NCBI GenBank assembly: GCA_025991245.1
Contig: BQMJ01000038.1
Span: 62,001-126,000 of the forward strand
Origin: Galdieria partita
Taxonomy: Eukaryota > Rhodophyta > Bangiophyceae > Galdieriales > Galdieriaceae
Length of the DNA stretch: 64,000 bases
Direction: 5' to 3'
The notes under the pieces were generated by a model. It ran no database searches, was not told the origin of the DNA, and was given only the letters and a program-made list of their open reading frames with translations. The position numbers were made by a program, and so were the translations under genes. This document shows, piece by piece, positions 53,446 through 64,000 of the stretch (position 1 is its first letter; each line of letters starts with the position of its first letter).

Positions 53446-54627
53446 ATGAAGGTGAAAGCTGCAGTTTTACAAGAGATGGGAAGACCTACTCCCTATGCTA
53501 AAAGTAAGCCCATCATAATAGAAGAGTTGGAGTTGGCGCCACCTCATGATGATGAAGTTTTGGTAAAGCTGTTATATGCTGGTTTATGCCATTCGGACCT
53601 CTCTGTTATCAATGCAAGTCGTCCTAGACCCACTCCCATGGCTCTAGGTCACGAAGCAGTGGGAAGAATACAACAAGCTGGAAAGAACGTGGATAATGTG
53701 CAAGTCGGAGATATCGTTTCTTGTGTATTCGTTCCTAGTTGTGGTACCTGTGACTCTTGTCGCACGGGTAGACCTGCTACTTGTACTACTGGAGCAAAAG
53801 CCAATGGTGCTGGACTATTGTTGTGTGGTCAATCTCATCTATCCAGAACAACCCAAGTCAATAAACCGAATGACTCTAAAATGATACACCATTTGTTAGG
53901 TGTAGCTGCTTTTTCCACGTATTCGGTGATGAACAAAAACTCAGTAGTGAAGATAGATCCCTCGATTCCTCCTCAATATGCAGCAGTATTTGGTTGTGCT
54001 GTTATTACAGGTGTAGGTGCTGTTGTCAATACGGCCAAAATAGAGTTTGGAGCAAGTGTGGCCATAGTTGGATTAGGTGGTGTAGGATTCTGTGCACTAT
54101 TAGGAGCCTTGGCTGCAGGTGCTAGTAATATTATTGTGGTTGACTTGGAACAATCGAAACTAGATCTTGCCAAGAAATTGGGAGCTTCGCATGGTGTGTT
54201 ATCTACCAAAGATATTTCATTGGATAACTTGATACAGTCTGTCAAGCAGTTGACCCAACAAGGCCGCGGAGTAGATTATGCCTTTGAAATGGCTGGAAGT
54301 GGTCCAACTTTGAAAGTTGCTTATGGAATCACACGTCCTGGTGGCACAACAGTGACTGCGGGTCTTCCACATCCAGAAACCCAGTTTTCCGTATCTCAAG
54401 TCACCATCACTGCAGAAGAACGTACTTTGAAAGGGTCCTATCTAGGAAGTTGTGTTCCTACTAGAGATATTCCAAGATATGTACAACTATTCAAGGAAGG
54501 AAGATTGCCAGTGGATAAACTGATATCAGGGATCATCACTTTGGACCAAATCAATGAAGGATTTGATCAACTTGATCAAGGCAAAGTGATTCGTCTATTG
54601 TTAAAGTTACATGATGATGAAGAATAA
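53446..54627 (+). CDS. Zinc-dependent medium-chain alcohol dehydrogenase
   Basis: One exon, 393 residues from the ATG at 53446. The catalytic zinc site includes GLCHSD and GHEAVG. The structural zinc loop has four cysteines (CGTCDSCRTGRPATC). The Rossmann motif is VGLGGVGFCALLGALAAGA, followed by an acidic residue (VVDLEQSK) expected for NAD specificity. It is a complete class of bacterial MDR alcohol dehydrogenase. The substrate is unknown; the divergent cyclase partner may act in the same degradation route. No intron. Confidence 0.9.
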   Translation: MKVKAAVLQEMGRPTPYAKSKPIIIEELELAPPHDDEVLVKLLYAGLCHSDLSVINASRPRPTPMALGHEAVGRIQQAGKNVDNVQVGDIVSCVFVPSCGTCDSCRTGRPATCTTGAKANGAGLLLCGQSHLSRTTQVNKPNDSKMIHHLLGVAAFSTYSVMNKNSVVKIDPSIPPQYAAVFGCAVITGVGAVVNTAKIEFGASVAIVGLGGVGFCALLGALAAGASNIIVVDLEQSKLDLAKKLGASHGVLSTKDISLDNLIQSVKQLTQQGRGVDYAFEMAGSGPTLKVAYGITRPGGTTVTAGLPHPETQFSVSQVTITAEERTLKGSYLGSCVPTRDIPRYVQLFKEGRLPVDKLISGIITLDQINEGFDQLDQGKVIRLLLKLHDDEE

Positions 54628-54637
54628 ACAATGTTCT

Positions 54638-57600
54638 TTACTTCTTTTTAGATGCAATATACTCTTCAATCCTTCGTTTCAAGTCTTCTTGAGGTTGTAA
54701 CATATCCATACTAAGAAACTCCCTATTGAAAGGATCACTAGGGTCACTCAATAAATGACGGGAAATAGTAGAAAGATCTACAATCGTTCGACTTGTCGGT
54801 AACAACACAGGCTCTTTCATAATGGTGGCCATAATAGGATCCAGGAATTCTTCGGGTGCATTCTGAATGAGATCTTCATCTTCCGATTCCAGCTTTTCAA
54901 ACTCTCGAAAACGCTTCATCATAAGTTGCAACTCGTGACATTCTTCATCTGAAAGTAATCGACGACGATGAACAATGTCTAATGCTCTCTCAAACAGCTA
55001 AAATGGATAAGCATCGCTCTCTTGTTCCAACTTGTTACTTACTTCTTGACTATAACTCCGGCCATCTTTGGCCACGGACTTTGCAAAGTCTTCTTCTTCT
55101 CGAAAATGTAAATAGATTCCAACAATTTGCGTTAACAATACGCGAGGTTCCCAAGCATACTGCTCCTTATTACGTACTACCAAAGACTGACATTTAGGAC
55201 CACATAGCTGTAACAAGAAATAATTGAGCATTTCTGCTAATCGATTGACCATTTCCGGCTTCAAGAAAACCTTGCGAACTCTATCATCTTCGGTAAGGAA
55301 ATGTAACATATTCACACTAGAATGCGATAACAAATTATACGACTTTACTTGACGTTCCAACTGTGACAATCGTGACTGCTGTTCTTGTCTCTCTGTGGAA
55401 TCACTTGACGAAACATTCTCATCTAGGCGTTCTTGTAATGAATGAATCTCCGTCAAGTCACCCAATGCTTCATCCAATAAATAAGTTGCATCATTCAATA
55501 ACATATTCACGAACTTCACAAATACCGACTCATTCTCTGCTTCATAACGAATGGCAGTTCGATAAGTTGATAAACGCCACATATAGTAAAAAATGCAAGT
55601 GATATGATAACGAATAGAAAACTTGTCATAAAACTGTGAATGACTTCCGGTATGTTCCACTTCAACATACAAACGAACTAATGCTCCAGGTAGATACTTT
55701 TGACATATCGAGTTGGACTCAAAAGAAGCCGTCCAAGTAGTACTTCGACTCGTCCACTCTTCTAGTGGACTTTGTGGAGACGGGGGATCACCTAAAATAG
55801 CCCAAAGGAATTCCACAAACTTGGAACGCAAATAGGGGTTCCTAACATGAAGAGGCGAAGCAACAATAGCACAAAGAAAGCCTAACATTTCGTGATGAAT
55901 AAAGGAGACCGAATCTAGAGTCGATGGACAAAAGCGGGCACAGAATAAAAGAGCATCAGCAACTACTTCTACGGTATGCTCTGGAAGGGTACATAACAAT
56001 GTTGGTGGTGGAGTTGGTAATGGAAGTTTCAAGTCTTGAGCTTCCTTTGACTGATTTCCAAAGGCAATTCTCAAAAGCCATGAAGCTACTGTTGCACAAA
56101 ATTGAAGCAAAAGAGATAAAAACTCCTCATCTTGTAGATACACATCATAGGAAAGCTTTTCAACGATCAACAAATCCAATTGTCTATTGACTTGGTTCAG
56201 TCTTGCTTCCATAATGGATGCTAAAGGTCCTCCACTGCTACTTGCACCCAAAGTATTGGATTCCATATCTCTTTGTAAAGAATATAAATGTTGAATGCCT
56301 CTTAAAATATGTTCTTGATACATTTGAACGGTCCCACAAAATACCAACTGACAAGAACGTAACGACAGGAAGAAACATTCCGTAATAAAATGATACTGAT
56401 TTTTCACTTGTATAGAATCTGTCTTTTGATCTGAGAAAGTACTAGGCAAATGTCATCCAATATTCCCCAAGTCTCCTATACATACCTTGTTCCACTACTG
56501 GCAAGTTCCATGGCTTGTTGTCTTTTCATATTCTGAAAACTAACCTGTGCATTGGGATTCTTTGGATCCACCCACCTAGCAAGGTCTTCACTATCTACAG
56601 CCAACCGAGTTTCTCCTGAATAATCAATTCGATGTTTGGAAACACAAAAAGTAGGGTCTATATTATCTAATTTAGGTGATCGAGGGTCAGAAAAAGGTTG
56701 ACTCAGCAAAAGCAGAACCGATAAAACATTCATAGCAAAGCCATCGGTTGCAAGCTTCTTATAGTCCGCTTGTAACTTGACACGTTCCTTATCAAAATGT
56801 AAAAAGGTCGCAAACCATTTCAAAACAGACTCGCGAGATTCTGGACTAGCTTTTAAAAGGGACAACATAATCTCGTGTAAGCCATGTCTCAAAACTTTCA
56901 AGGAAGCTCTTAGAGAAGACATAGACTGTTCCACATCTTGGCGAGTTCTCTTTCGCGGATTACTAAAAAGAGTATTGGCTACTTCCTCATCATCTTTGAG
57001 TGCGGTTAGTCGGAAAAGGGGACCCAATAAAGTTTCTGCTTCCATCTAAAACATATTCAGTAGATAAACGTAAAGTAAGATGGAAAACGTACAATTCGAC
57101 CTGTGGCAGAAGGTTGAGATATTCTTTCTTCACTCAAGTTGAAGTTACGATGACGAGTAAACAAAATAGCAAGAGACTTGAAGGAAACTAAACTACTCAA
57201 CGCTCTCAATGTTGCTGCAAAGTTTCCTTTGACAAGAGATGTTTTCATTGCCTTAGAACAGACGAGTTCCATAATAGGATGAAATATTTCCGCAAGAGAG
57301 TCGTCTTCTTCCTCTTCAAACCTTGTCACCAAATCTTTTAATAAACCTGCAGGAAGTTTATCTTCCACCAAGGCTTCCATCATGTAAGCAGAACGATACA
57401 TAGGTGAATCCGTATAAAATAATTCTGCATTACTTAATAACAATCCTAAATAAGAAACTATTAACTTTTTTACAAATGTTACCGTATCTAATAAAGATTG
57501 CTTCACTTCTGCATTAGAGGATATGGATAACAAAGATTCCTGGTCAGTAGCTCTTTGATATGATTCCATCAAGTATTGAAGAGGATTCAGACACGACCCT

Positions 57601-58148
57601 GTTTGTAAGAGTCTTTCGAATATGATTCGGTCTGCTCTGTCTTTAGTTACTAAAACTTCTAAGCTATTTTCCTCTGACTGCCACTCCTCTTTCAGTTCCT
57701 TCAGAAAAATCAAATCTTCTGAACTTTTTTGCTCATTCAAGGTTACTTTAAGAATTCTGCATATAACCTGCTCCTGTAACTGTTCCACATTTTGCTTGTT
57801 GCCTTGGGAAGAAGCCACATCCACTGAAGAAGAACGAACAGAGGTAGTTTGAAAGTTTTCATCCTTAGACTTTGCTAAAGAAGTTTGATTTTTGTTGAGT
57901 GTAGTTGAAGATTGTCTACTGCTTCCTGCTTGTTCTTTGGAAAAGGATTCCTTTCTGTCTCCAGTGGTTCGTTCAACACTGGGTGCCACAGAAGAACAAG
58001 TTGTTCCTTTGTGAAGTGCTTCAAATCTGGCAAGTCTCTTTCTCCTAACTTCTTCTTCACTTGGGGCAGCACGACTAGTTGCTTCGTTGTTCTCTTGTGA
58101 CTCTCCTCCACTGCTGGTAGAAGAAGAACGACTCTTCAGCCAATTCAT
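54638..58148 (-). CDS. UFD2: Ubiquitin conjugation factor E4 (UFD2/UBE4, U-box)
   Basis: Four frames are one gene: exons 58148-57093, 57045-56486, 56441-55043 and 54997-54638, with introns of 47, 44 and 45 bp, giving 1124 residues. A Ser-rich disordered start contains EEVRRKRLARFEAL. The Ufd2 core follows (GPLFRLTAL; HFITECFFLSLR; AVAKDGRSYSQELFERA). The last 80 residues are a U-box: EFLDPIMATIMKEPVLLPTS and DPFNREFLSMDML. E4 enzymes extend ubiquitin chains together with Cdc48/p97. Length and order match UBE4B and yeast Ufd2. The stop lies 10 bp from the convergent dehydrogenase stop. Confidence 0.95.
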
Positions 58149-58180
58149 TTTACCAAAACAAAAGACGATTCCAATGGCTT

Positions 58181-58777
58181 TTAAGGTTTATTGATTCGGT
58201 CAATAAAAAGTCGATAACCTAATAATATAGAAAAAGTAGTAACAGACAGGAACTGTTCTGCACATCCGTGTAACCAATCCACGTTAGAAAGTGTCTGTTG
58301 ATATAGATTTTGTGCCAATATACTCTAAAACAAGTTGAATAGAACAACACATTCACAGGACAATCAGAACAACAAGACTTACTCCCACAATAGAAAAGAA
58401 AACAAAAACAAGTAAATAGGAAAATCCTATTTTAGCTATGGTTGGTACCGTTTGTTTCTTCCACAAGCCCTTGTGTTTTTTCAACACTTGAGTAACCAAA
58501 GGTTATACAAACTTACTTTTAGAAATAAAAGATAAGGTATGGTTGATAAAGGAAATACTACAGAATAGATATTAGAATAGGGAGAAGAGGTATGAGAAAC
58601 AGCAGAAGAAAGTGAGCTACCAAGCAAAGTCCAGCTTTGCCAGTCTGTCATCGAAAGAGATATACACGAGTTACTTGGAATTTTTTTGAATCGTTTTAAA
58701 TACTTTCTGTCACAAAAGTGACAAAGATGCAATATTCTTTTACAACTTGTCAAAACAAGGGGTGACGAAAAGGCCAT
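58181..58777 (-). CDS. DUF3593-type plastid membrane protein
   Basis: Three exons (58777-58517, 58469-58383, 58324-58181), with 47- and 58-bp introns, give 163 residues. A Ser/Cys/Lys-rich leader of about 55 residues fits a transit peptide. Then come membrane segments VVFPLSTIPYLLFLKGLW and IAKIGFSYLLVFVFFSIV, and the conserved block NVDWLHGCAEQFLSVTT. That block and the FPLS.LPYL start are what I know from DUF3593, a small protein shared by cyanobacteria and plastids with no assigned function. It starts 25 bp from the divergent Sec14 gene. Confidence 0.75.
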
Positions 58778-58802
58778 TGAACTATCGATTTGGAAGAGAG
58801 AG

Positions 58803-59907
58803 ATGATCACAATGGAAAAGAATAGTTTACTAGTCAAAGATAAGAATCCTAAAGGTCAAGTATGGGCAGAGCCACCTGATGAAGAGACAAAGCAGTGTTT
58901 GCAATCGTTACGTTCCAAACTTCAATCATCTTTAGCCTTGTCACCCAAGGAGTCGGAATGGTAAGCATCTCTACAAAACTCGCTAGAAAGACTTTTAGAA
59001 TGATTAGGTGTGATGATGCCTGTCTCTTGAGATATTTGCGTGCTAGAAATAATCAAGTACGTATTAGCTTCTCTGGGTCTCTTCTTTTTGATATATTACT
59101 CTAGGTGGATAAAGCACAGGAATTGTTGAAGAAGACACTAGAGTGGCGAAAGAACTTTGGAGTCGACGAGTTGATGAACAACGTGCCTCCTCAAGTGAAG
59201 GAGGAAGGCTCAAGTCAAAAGTTGTATGTTGGAGGCAAAGACAAATATGGTCGACCCATCATTTATATGAAACCAAAGTATCAGAATACCAAGGAAAGCA
59301 TTCATCAGCTACAACATTTGGTAAATACAAAGCATTACGAGTAAATAGAGTTGCACCATAACTTTAGTTTAGGTATACACTTTGGAGAAAGCTATTCGAA
59401 GTATGCAAAACGGAGTAGAAAAGTTGATATTGTTTATCGACTTTGAAGGCTATTCTATGCGAAATACTCCAAGCATCAAAATGATGCGTGAAACCTTGAC
59501 TGTTTTACAGGTAAGATGGTTATCCAATGGGATTGAATTGAATGAAACCGTTACAGGACTATTATCCGGAGAGATTAGGATTGGCTATTTGTCTCAATGC
59601 CCCAACTCTATTTTATACATTTTACAAGGCAAGGCTCTAAGTTATCAATGGATATATTCTCACGGCACAATGTTAGATAATCAAACCGTTTATTGATAAG
59701 AATACAGTCCAAAAAATCTACTTTTTCAAAGTCAGTAACACACATAAAAGTAAAGAGTGGATGGACTTTGCCCAACAAGTATTCGACTTGGATGAGGTAA
59801 GCAACTTGTATGACTCTTCCATCTCTTACTTTGGAATACAGTTGGAAGTGGATTATGGAGGAAGGAATGATAAAGAATACAATCCGGAGGAATACTTTGG
59901 CAATTGA
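58803..59907 (+). CDS. Sec14-like (CRAL-TRIO) lipid-transfer protein
   Basis: Seven exons (58803-58960, 59008-59056, 59105-59320, 59373-59510, 59557-59628, 59677-59796, 59842-59907) give 272 residues. The CRAL-TRIO N domain shows CDDACLLRYLRARNNQVDKA. The lipid-binding domain has DKYGRPIIYMKP, FIDFEGYSMRN, DYYPERLGLAICLNAP and KIIKPFIDKNTVQKI. The intron 59629-59676 begins with GC (GCAAGG). Sec14 proteins exchange phosphatidylinositol and other lipids between membranes. The alternative start at 58812 is three codons in. The last exon ends 25 bp before the convergent DDX47 stop. Confidence 0.9.
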
Positions 59908-59932
59908 CAATATTCATAGCTCATTTCCGGTG

Positions 59933-61436
59933 CTATCGGCTCTTCTTATGATCATACCTTTTTCGTTTCTGGACTATCTTTTCGGAACCTAAAGACTCGC
60001 CATCCTCCCCGTCTTCCTCATCTAATATCAGCGAAGAATCATTGGCAGCCAACTCACGTCTCGTCTTTCTCTTCTTCTGATTCCGTTCTTTCATCTGATG
60101 AGCACTTATACGAGCAGCTTCCGATACTCGTCTAAATAAATTAATCAACATATATATATATCATTCTATGACGTTAAAATATTACGTACTCTAAAAGCTG
60201 CAATACTTTATCTTCGTCGCATGGATATGCATCCAATTTCTTCTGAATATATTGTTCTACTTTCTGATAGGCTTCTATATCGTATTGAGTTACCAAATTA
60301 ATAGCACGTCCTGTTCTACCAGCTCGGGATGTCCTTCCCACTCGATGAATATAAGCCTTTACATGAAGAGGGATATCATAATTCACAACCAAGTCAACAG
60401 ATGGAATATCCAACCCTCTTGAAGCCAAATCAGTAGCAATGAGAACAGTCCGCTGGCCTTGCTTGAACTTGGAAAGAGCTTCAACCCTCTTGGTTTGAGG
60501 CATTCCTCCGTGAATAGCAGTTGCAGCAAACCCCAAATACTTGAGCAAAAGGGACAATCGAAGAGTACTATTCTGAGTATCCACAAAAACGATAGTTGGA
60601 TGACCATTCCATTCTTGACAAAGAAAAACTAGAAAACAATCCTTATATTTAGCTGGTATAAATAAATAATTTTGTATCAATGTTTCCACTGTAGCATATT
60701 TCTCTGATACTTCCACCTTTACAGGATTGGTCAATGACACACGTTGAAGTTTCTCAACTTTCCAAGTCATAGTTGCTGAAAATAAGAAAGACTGCCTCTC
60801 CTTGGGCAATGCAGAAATAATTTTCTCCAACTCTTTCTCAAAATCCATCGACAATAATCGATCCTATACATAAGTGTCACTATTTTAAATATTCCGATCT
60901 TTAACGCTTACAGCTTCGTCTAATACTAAGAAGCGTATGGACTGCAGAGTAAAGCCTTTAGTGTTTTCCAGATGATCGACAAGTCTACCAGGAGTCGCTA
61001 CTATCACATGTGGCTTCCTAGCAAAAGCAGCTGCTTGAGATACCATATCCACTCCACCTACAATAACAACTACTCGTAGAGCAATATTGCGACCCAATAA
61101 CTAATACTCAATGATTCTGTCAAAGACATACTCAGCAAAACTTACTTCAAAATGTTCCTTGATTTGAAAAGCTAGTTCTCTAGTAGGAGATATAACTAGT
61201 GCAAAATATGGCTTATTATTTTCCAATAATGACTGTAAAATAGGAATGACAAAGGTAGCTGTCTTTCCTGACCCCGTCTCTGCTATTCCTATAATATCCC
61301 TTCCTGCAAGTGCATATGGAATAGCTTGTACCTGAATTTTGCTTGGAATGTGATAGTTTAGTGATTTACATTCCTCACAAAGTGTTTTACAAACTCCCAA
61401 CTTTTCAAACGTGTAAGTGCTGTTTTGGGAGGACAT
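59933..61436 (-). CDS. RRP3: DEAD-box helicase DDX47/RRP3
   Basis: Four exons (61436-61146, 61100-60912, 60863-60190, 60131-59933), with introns of 45, 48 and 58 bp, give 450 residues. Motifs: Q-motif region [69 protein letters not shown] and [25 protein letters not shown] and VTQYDIE are diagnostic of the Rrp3/DDX47 subfamily, needed for early 18S rRNA processing. The tail is basic and acidic by turns ([19 protein letters not shown]). Splicing at 60189 is needed to give the conserved LLERVSEAAR. Confidence 0.95.
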
Positions 61437-61508
61437 GCTCCGATGATGAACGTCGAGCAATTCACAATGCGAAGAAAAAAGTCAACAAATTTGTGGGCGG
61501 CGTTTAGG

Positions 61509-62227
61509 ATGCAAAAAGGCGCCAAAAGTAGTCCACTTTTGCTTTTGTTTTTTCACTTGCTATTCTTGGTTGTATCGAGTATCCCAAATAATGACCAAGT
61601 CGAAGGTAAATATACTTGTCTATGTGTTGTCAATGCTCCTTGGTTTGCTCTAAACTTGTGACTGAAGAAGATTGGAACTTGGTGACCTATGGCTCAGTTA
61701 TTAAACTTGTTCATCAGTCAACTGGTTATCGCCTTCATTCTCATGAAATTGTGTATGGCACTGGTAGTGGACAGCAGTCTGTCACAGCGTATCCTTTTGG
61801 TGGAGACAATAACAGCTTTTGGTTAACGAAGGGTGTTCATAACGAGACATTACTTTCTCAAGGAAACCCTATTCCATGTGGTTCTTTTATTCGGCTAGAA
61901 CACTTGAACACGAGAAAGAATCTACACAGCCACTTACCCAAGTCGCCCATTTCGGGAAACTTGGAAGTTAGTGCCTTTGGAGTAGACGGTGAAGGGGATA
62001 GTGGCGATGTCTTTCAACTGATATGTGCAGATAACAGAATGAAAGAATGGAAACGTAATGAAGCCTTGTATCTAAAACATGTGGATACCCAAGCATTTTT
62101 ATGTACCAATCTCAAGTATGCATATCCTGATCCCATTGAGGGTCATTTAGAAGTTTCTGGGAACAAAAAGAAAAGTGCAGACTGTTTGTGGAAAACGGAT
62201 GATGGTTTCTTCTTTATGAAAGCTTAA
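61509..62227 (+). CDS. SDF2: SDF2-like MIR-domain ER protein
   Basis: Two exons (61509-61605, 61671-62227) across a 65-bp intron give 217 residues. A signal peptide (PLLLLFFHLLFLVVSS) is followed by three MIR repeats: VTYGSVIKLVHQSTGYRLHS with SGQQSVTAY; GSFIRLEHLNTRKNLHSH; and EALYLKHVDTQAFLC. Length and order are those of stromal cell-derived factor 2, which works with an ERdj3-type chaperone in ER folding and quality control; SDF2 in plants is needed for unfolded-protein stress. No C-terminal HDEL-type signal is seen. It starts 72 bp from the divergent DDX47 gene. Confidence 0.9.
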
Positions 62228-62529
62228 TCTTTCAGTCAACAACGCGGAGGTAAGAATTCCTTTTGACAGGTTGAAATGATGATTATGCTGCGTTCTTATG
62301 GAGAGAAAGTTTGAGATATATAAGTATGATTTGGCATGCTATTGCTCTCAACTTTCTCCTTGAAAGAGAACATTTATGGCATGTATTATCTGAAAGCTTT
62401 GAACAATGCAAGAATGAACGTTATTCAACTAAAGTCATTGCTATATGTTCATAGGCAGAAATGTATTTTACAATAGGAAAAAAAGAGTTAGTAGAGCACT
62501 ATTTCGTGGCACAATTGGACTTGTGTGCT
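62228..62529. other. Convergent intergenic region
   Basis: About 300 AT-rich bases between SDF2 and the kinase stop. No feature seen. Confidence 0.5.
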
Positions 62530-64000
62530 TTATACAAAACATTGCCGTATGCCCGCAGTAAACTGAGCGTGTTTACGAGAAGCAATCTGGTACAGAGGCC
62601 CAAGTAATACTGGTTGTTGCTTTCCGGGTTCAATTTCGATTACTCCACAGTTTTGTCTCCACGGTTCGCCGTCCACCTAATATGACCCAACACAAATACT
62701 TAGAACAATGGGATTCCCGGTTTCATGAATCACAATACCTGAAAAGCAAGAGGACGACAATTGTTCACCAACTCTATACGAATATGTCTCCCTTGAGCCA
62801 ATTTCACTGCTCCAGCTCCGAGACGAATACGAATAACATGAGCCAAATTCCTTAAGCCGACAATCTCCAAAAGACCATCATCTACTGCTGCTTCTGAAAA
62901 CTACAACCAGTTTCAAAATATCCAACATCAACCAAACAAACTCACCTTATTATCTTTTAAAGGCAACATCTTCTTTGTCGCCTTTTTGAGTTTATAAGGA
63001 AGTCCTCCTGCGGCATAGTTGGGAATATTCAAAATGATAATGGACTCTAGTGCACTAGAAATGGGAATCTCTTTTCCATCTACTTGAAATGAGCGAATAC
63101 ATTCTTTCACTGACTTGTGACAACTGAAAAATCCTTCCAAACCGTGCCAAACATGAAGAAAGACATTCAACTGCTGGCCTTTAAACTTTTCAGGATTCCG
63201 CCATCGCTCCTCATTAAACCTCATTTCTACTTCAGCATCTACACCTAAACTAAGAGAGTTCACCATCGAAGTTGAATGAGGTGCACCGCCTTCACAAAAC
63301 ATTTCCTTTGGTAAAGACTTTAATACGTCTTTTTGATTGGTCCATTCTGGCAACGTTCCATTGGCTGATATCTTCACATGCCATACATCCAGATTACAAA
63401 AGTATGCCTTCTTAACTGATTCAATAATGGAAGATAAACGAGCTCTACCAGGATACTGTGCTCCCCAACCAAGTGATCGAGACAAGTCATTTCCTGTTCC
63501 CAACGGAACCGGAGCAATTCGTGGAGACACTGAAAGGAATTGCAACGCTCCTGCAACCCAACTAAATGTACCATCACCTCCACATATGATCGCTCTCAAA
63601 TCTGAATAATTACAAAACCTCTGAAAACCTTTTTCAGGTCCACCATCTTCTGCCAAGTCAAACACCGAATCAACACCCAATAATTGCTTCAAAACTTCCA
63701 TCACATCCCTTCCACGTTGTCCGCCACTTTTACAATTCACAAAAGCTATAATCTTACACTCTTCCTCCTCTTCCAAACCCTCACTAGCATACAACGAAGC
63801 GACGTCCAAGCTATCGACACGACCTTCCATGTGCATGGAAGACTTTGGACTCGCCAATTGTGGAGGATGAAGCAACGGCAAGTGTACATTACTCTCAGTG
63901 CCTACATAACTGCTGTATTCATCAACATTGCTTTGCGAAGAAAACAAATTGTCTGGAAAAAGGCTACGAAAGCCCAACTTGTTTCCACTGGTAGAAGGAG
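62530..64000 (-). CDS. Diacylglycerol kinase (partial, 5' end beyond right edge)
   Basis: Three exons are visible (64000-62946, 62900-62739, 62676-62530), with 45- and 62-bp introns. The frame is open to the edge with no ATG before it, so the start lies outside. The catalytic domain has FVNCKSGGQRG, the nucleotide motif ICGGDGTFSWV, PLGTGNDLSRSLGWG, and accessory-domain motifs NSLSLGVDAEVEMRF, NYAAGGLPYK and CRPLAFQVDGEPWRQ. No C1 or PH domain is seen in the visible part, which begins with a Ser-rich stretch. It turns diacylglycerol into phosphatidic acid, a lipid signal. The simple layout is like plant cluster II/III enzymes. Confidence 0.9.

Noticed and set aside
54638-58148. Four separate minus-strand genes
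   Set aside because: Introns of 44-47 bp join them in phase into one UFD2/UBE4 protein with family order and length.
60149-60160. Short AT dinucleotide run
   Set aside because: It lies inside a DDX47 intron, only about six units long, and is ordinary for AT-rich intron sequence.
1-64000. CRISPR arrays, insertion sequences, LTR or virus-like elements
   Set aside because: No regularly spaced repeats, no transposase, reverse transcriptase, integrase or capsid-like frames, and no paired terminal repeats were seen by eye.

Overview
The window looks like nuclear DNA of a cyanidiophyte red alga of the Galdieria type. It is AT-rich and gene-dense. Most genes are cut by very small introns, usually 43-60 bp, with GT...AG (occasionally GC...AG) borders. 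Genes of bacterial type (SmpB, FabZ) sit among ordinary eukaryotic genes. The species call is an inference from these traits, not a search result. Many reading frames that look like separate or broken genes become one gene once these introns are removed, so most coordinates below are hand-made splice models. I checked phase across each junction, and the spans include introns.

Layout. 1-10 kb: a thioredoxin-fold protein running off the left edge, a FUSC-family membrane protein, a cytochrome P450, a small DnaJ-type zinc protein, an RRM-only relative of cyclophilin E, a tRNA-Pro(CGG) and an MKP1-like phosphatase. 10-21 kb: an exomer (ChAPs) protein, TRAPPC12, SmpB, a cytochrome c peroxidase, a tryptophan-rich protein and MCM10. 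22-34 kb: a CNNM transporter, TSG101, FabZ, ALG11, a Shisa-shaped membrane protein, a TrmR/YtqB-type methyltransferase and VTA1. 34-44 kb: three unrecognised proteins, BCKDH E1-alpha and PRP5. 44-54 kb: CDK7, a PTC7 phosphatase, a CBM20 protein, a BIO3-BIO1 fusion, a possible mitochondrial ribosome factor, SPOUT1, and a divergent intronless cyclase/dehydrogenase pair. 54-64 kb: UFD2, a DUF3593 protein, a Sec14 protein, DDX47, SDF2, and a diacylglycerol kinase running off the right edge.

Shared themes. Membrane traffic: exomer, TRAPPC12, TSG101, VTA1, Sec14. ER glycosylation and folding: ALG11, SDF2 and the thioredoxin-like protein. RNA processing: PRP5, DDX47, the RRM protein, SPOUT1. Plastid or mitochondrial functions: SmpB, FabZ, DUF3593, BCKDH E1-alpha, cytochrome c peroxidase. 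Glucan binding: CBM20 and perhaps the tryptophan-rich protein. Neighbours are mostly packed head-to-head or tail-to-tail with 10-200 bp between them. I saw no operon, CRISPR array, insertion sequence or virus-derived element. Several gaps without long ORFs contain plausible very small spliced genes, flagged as tentative.
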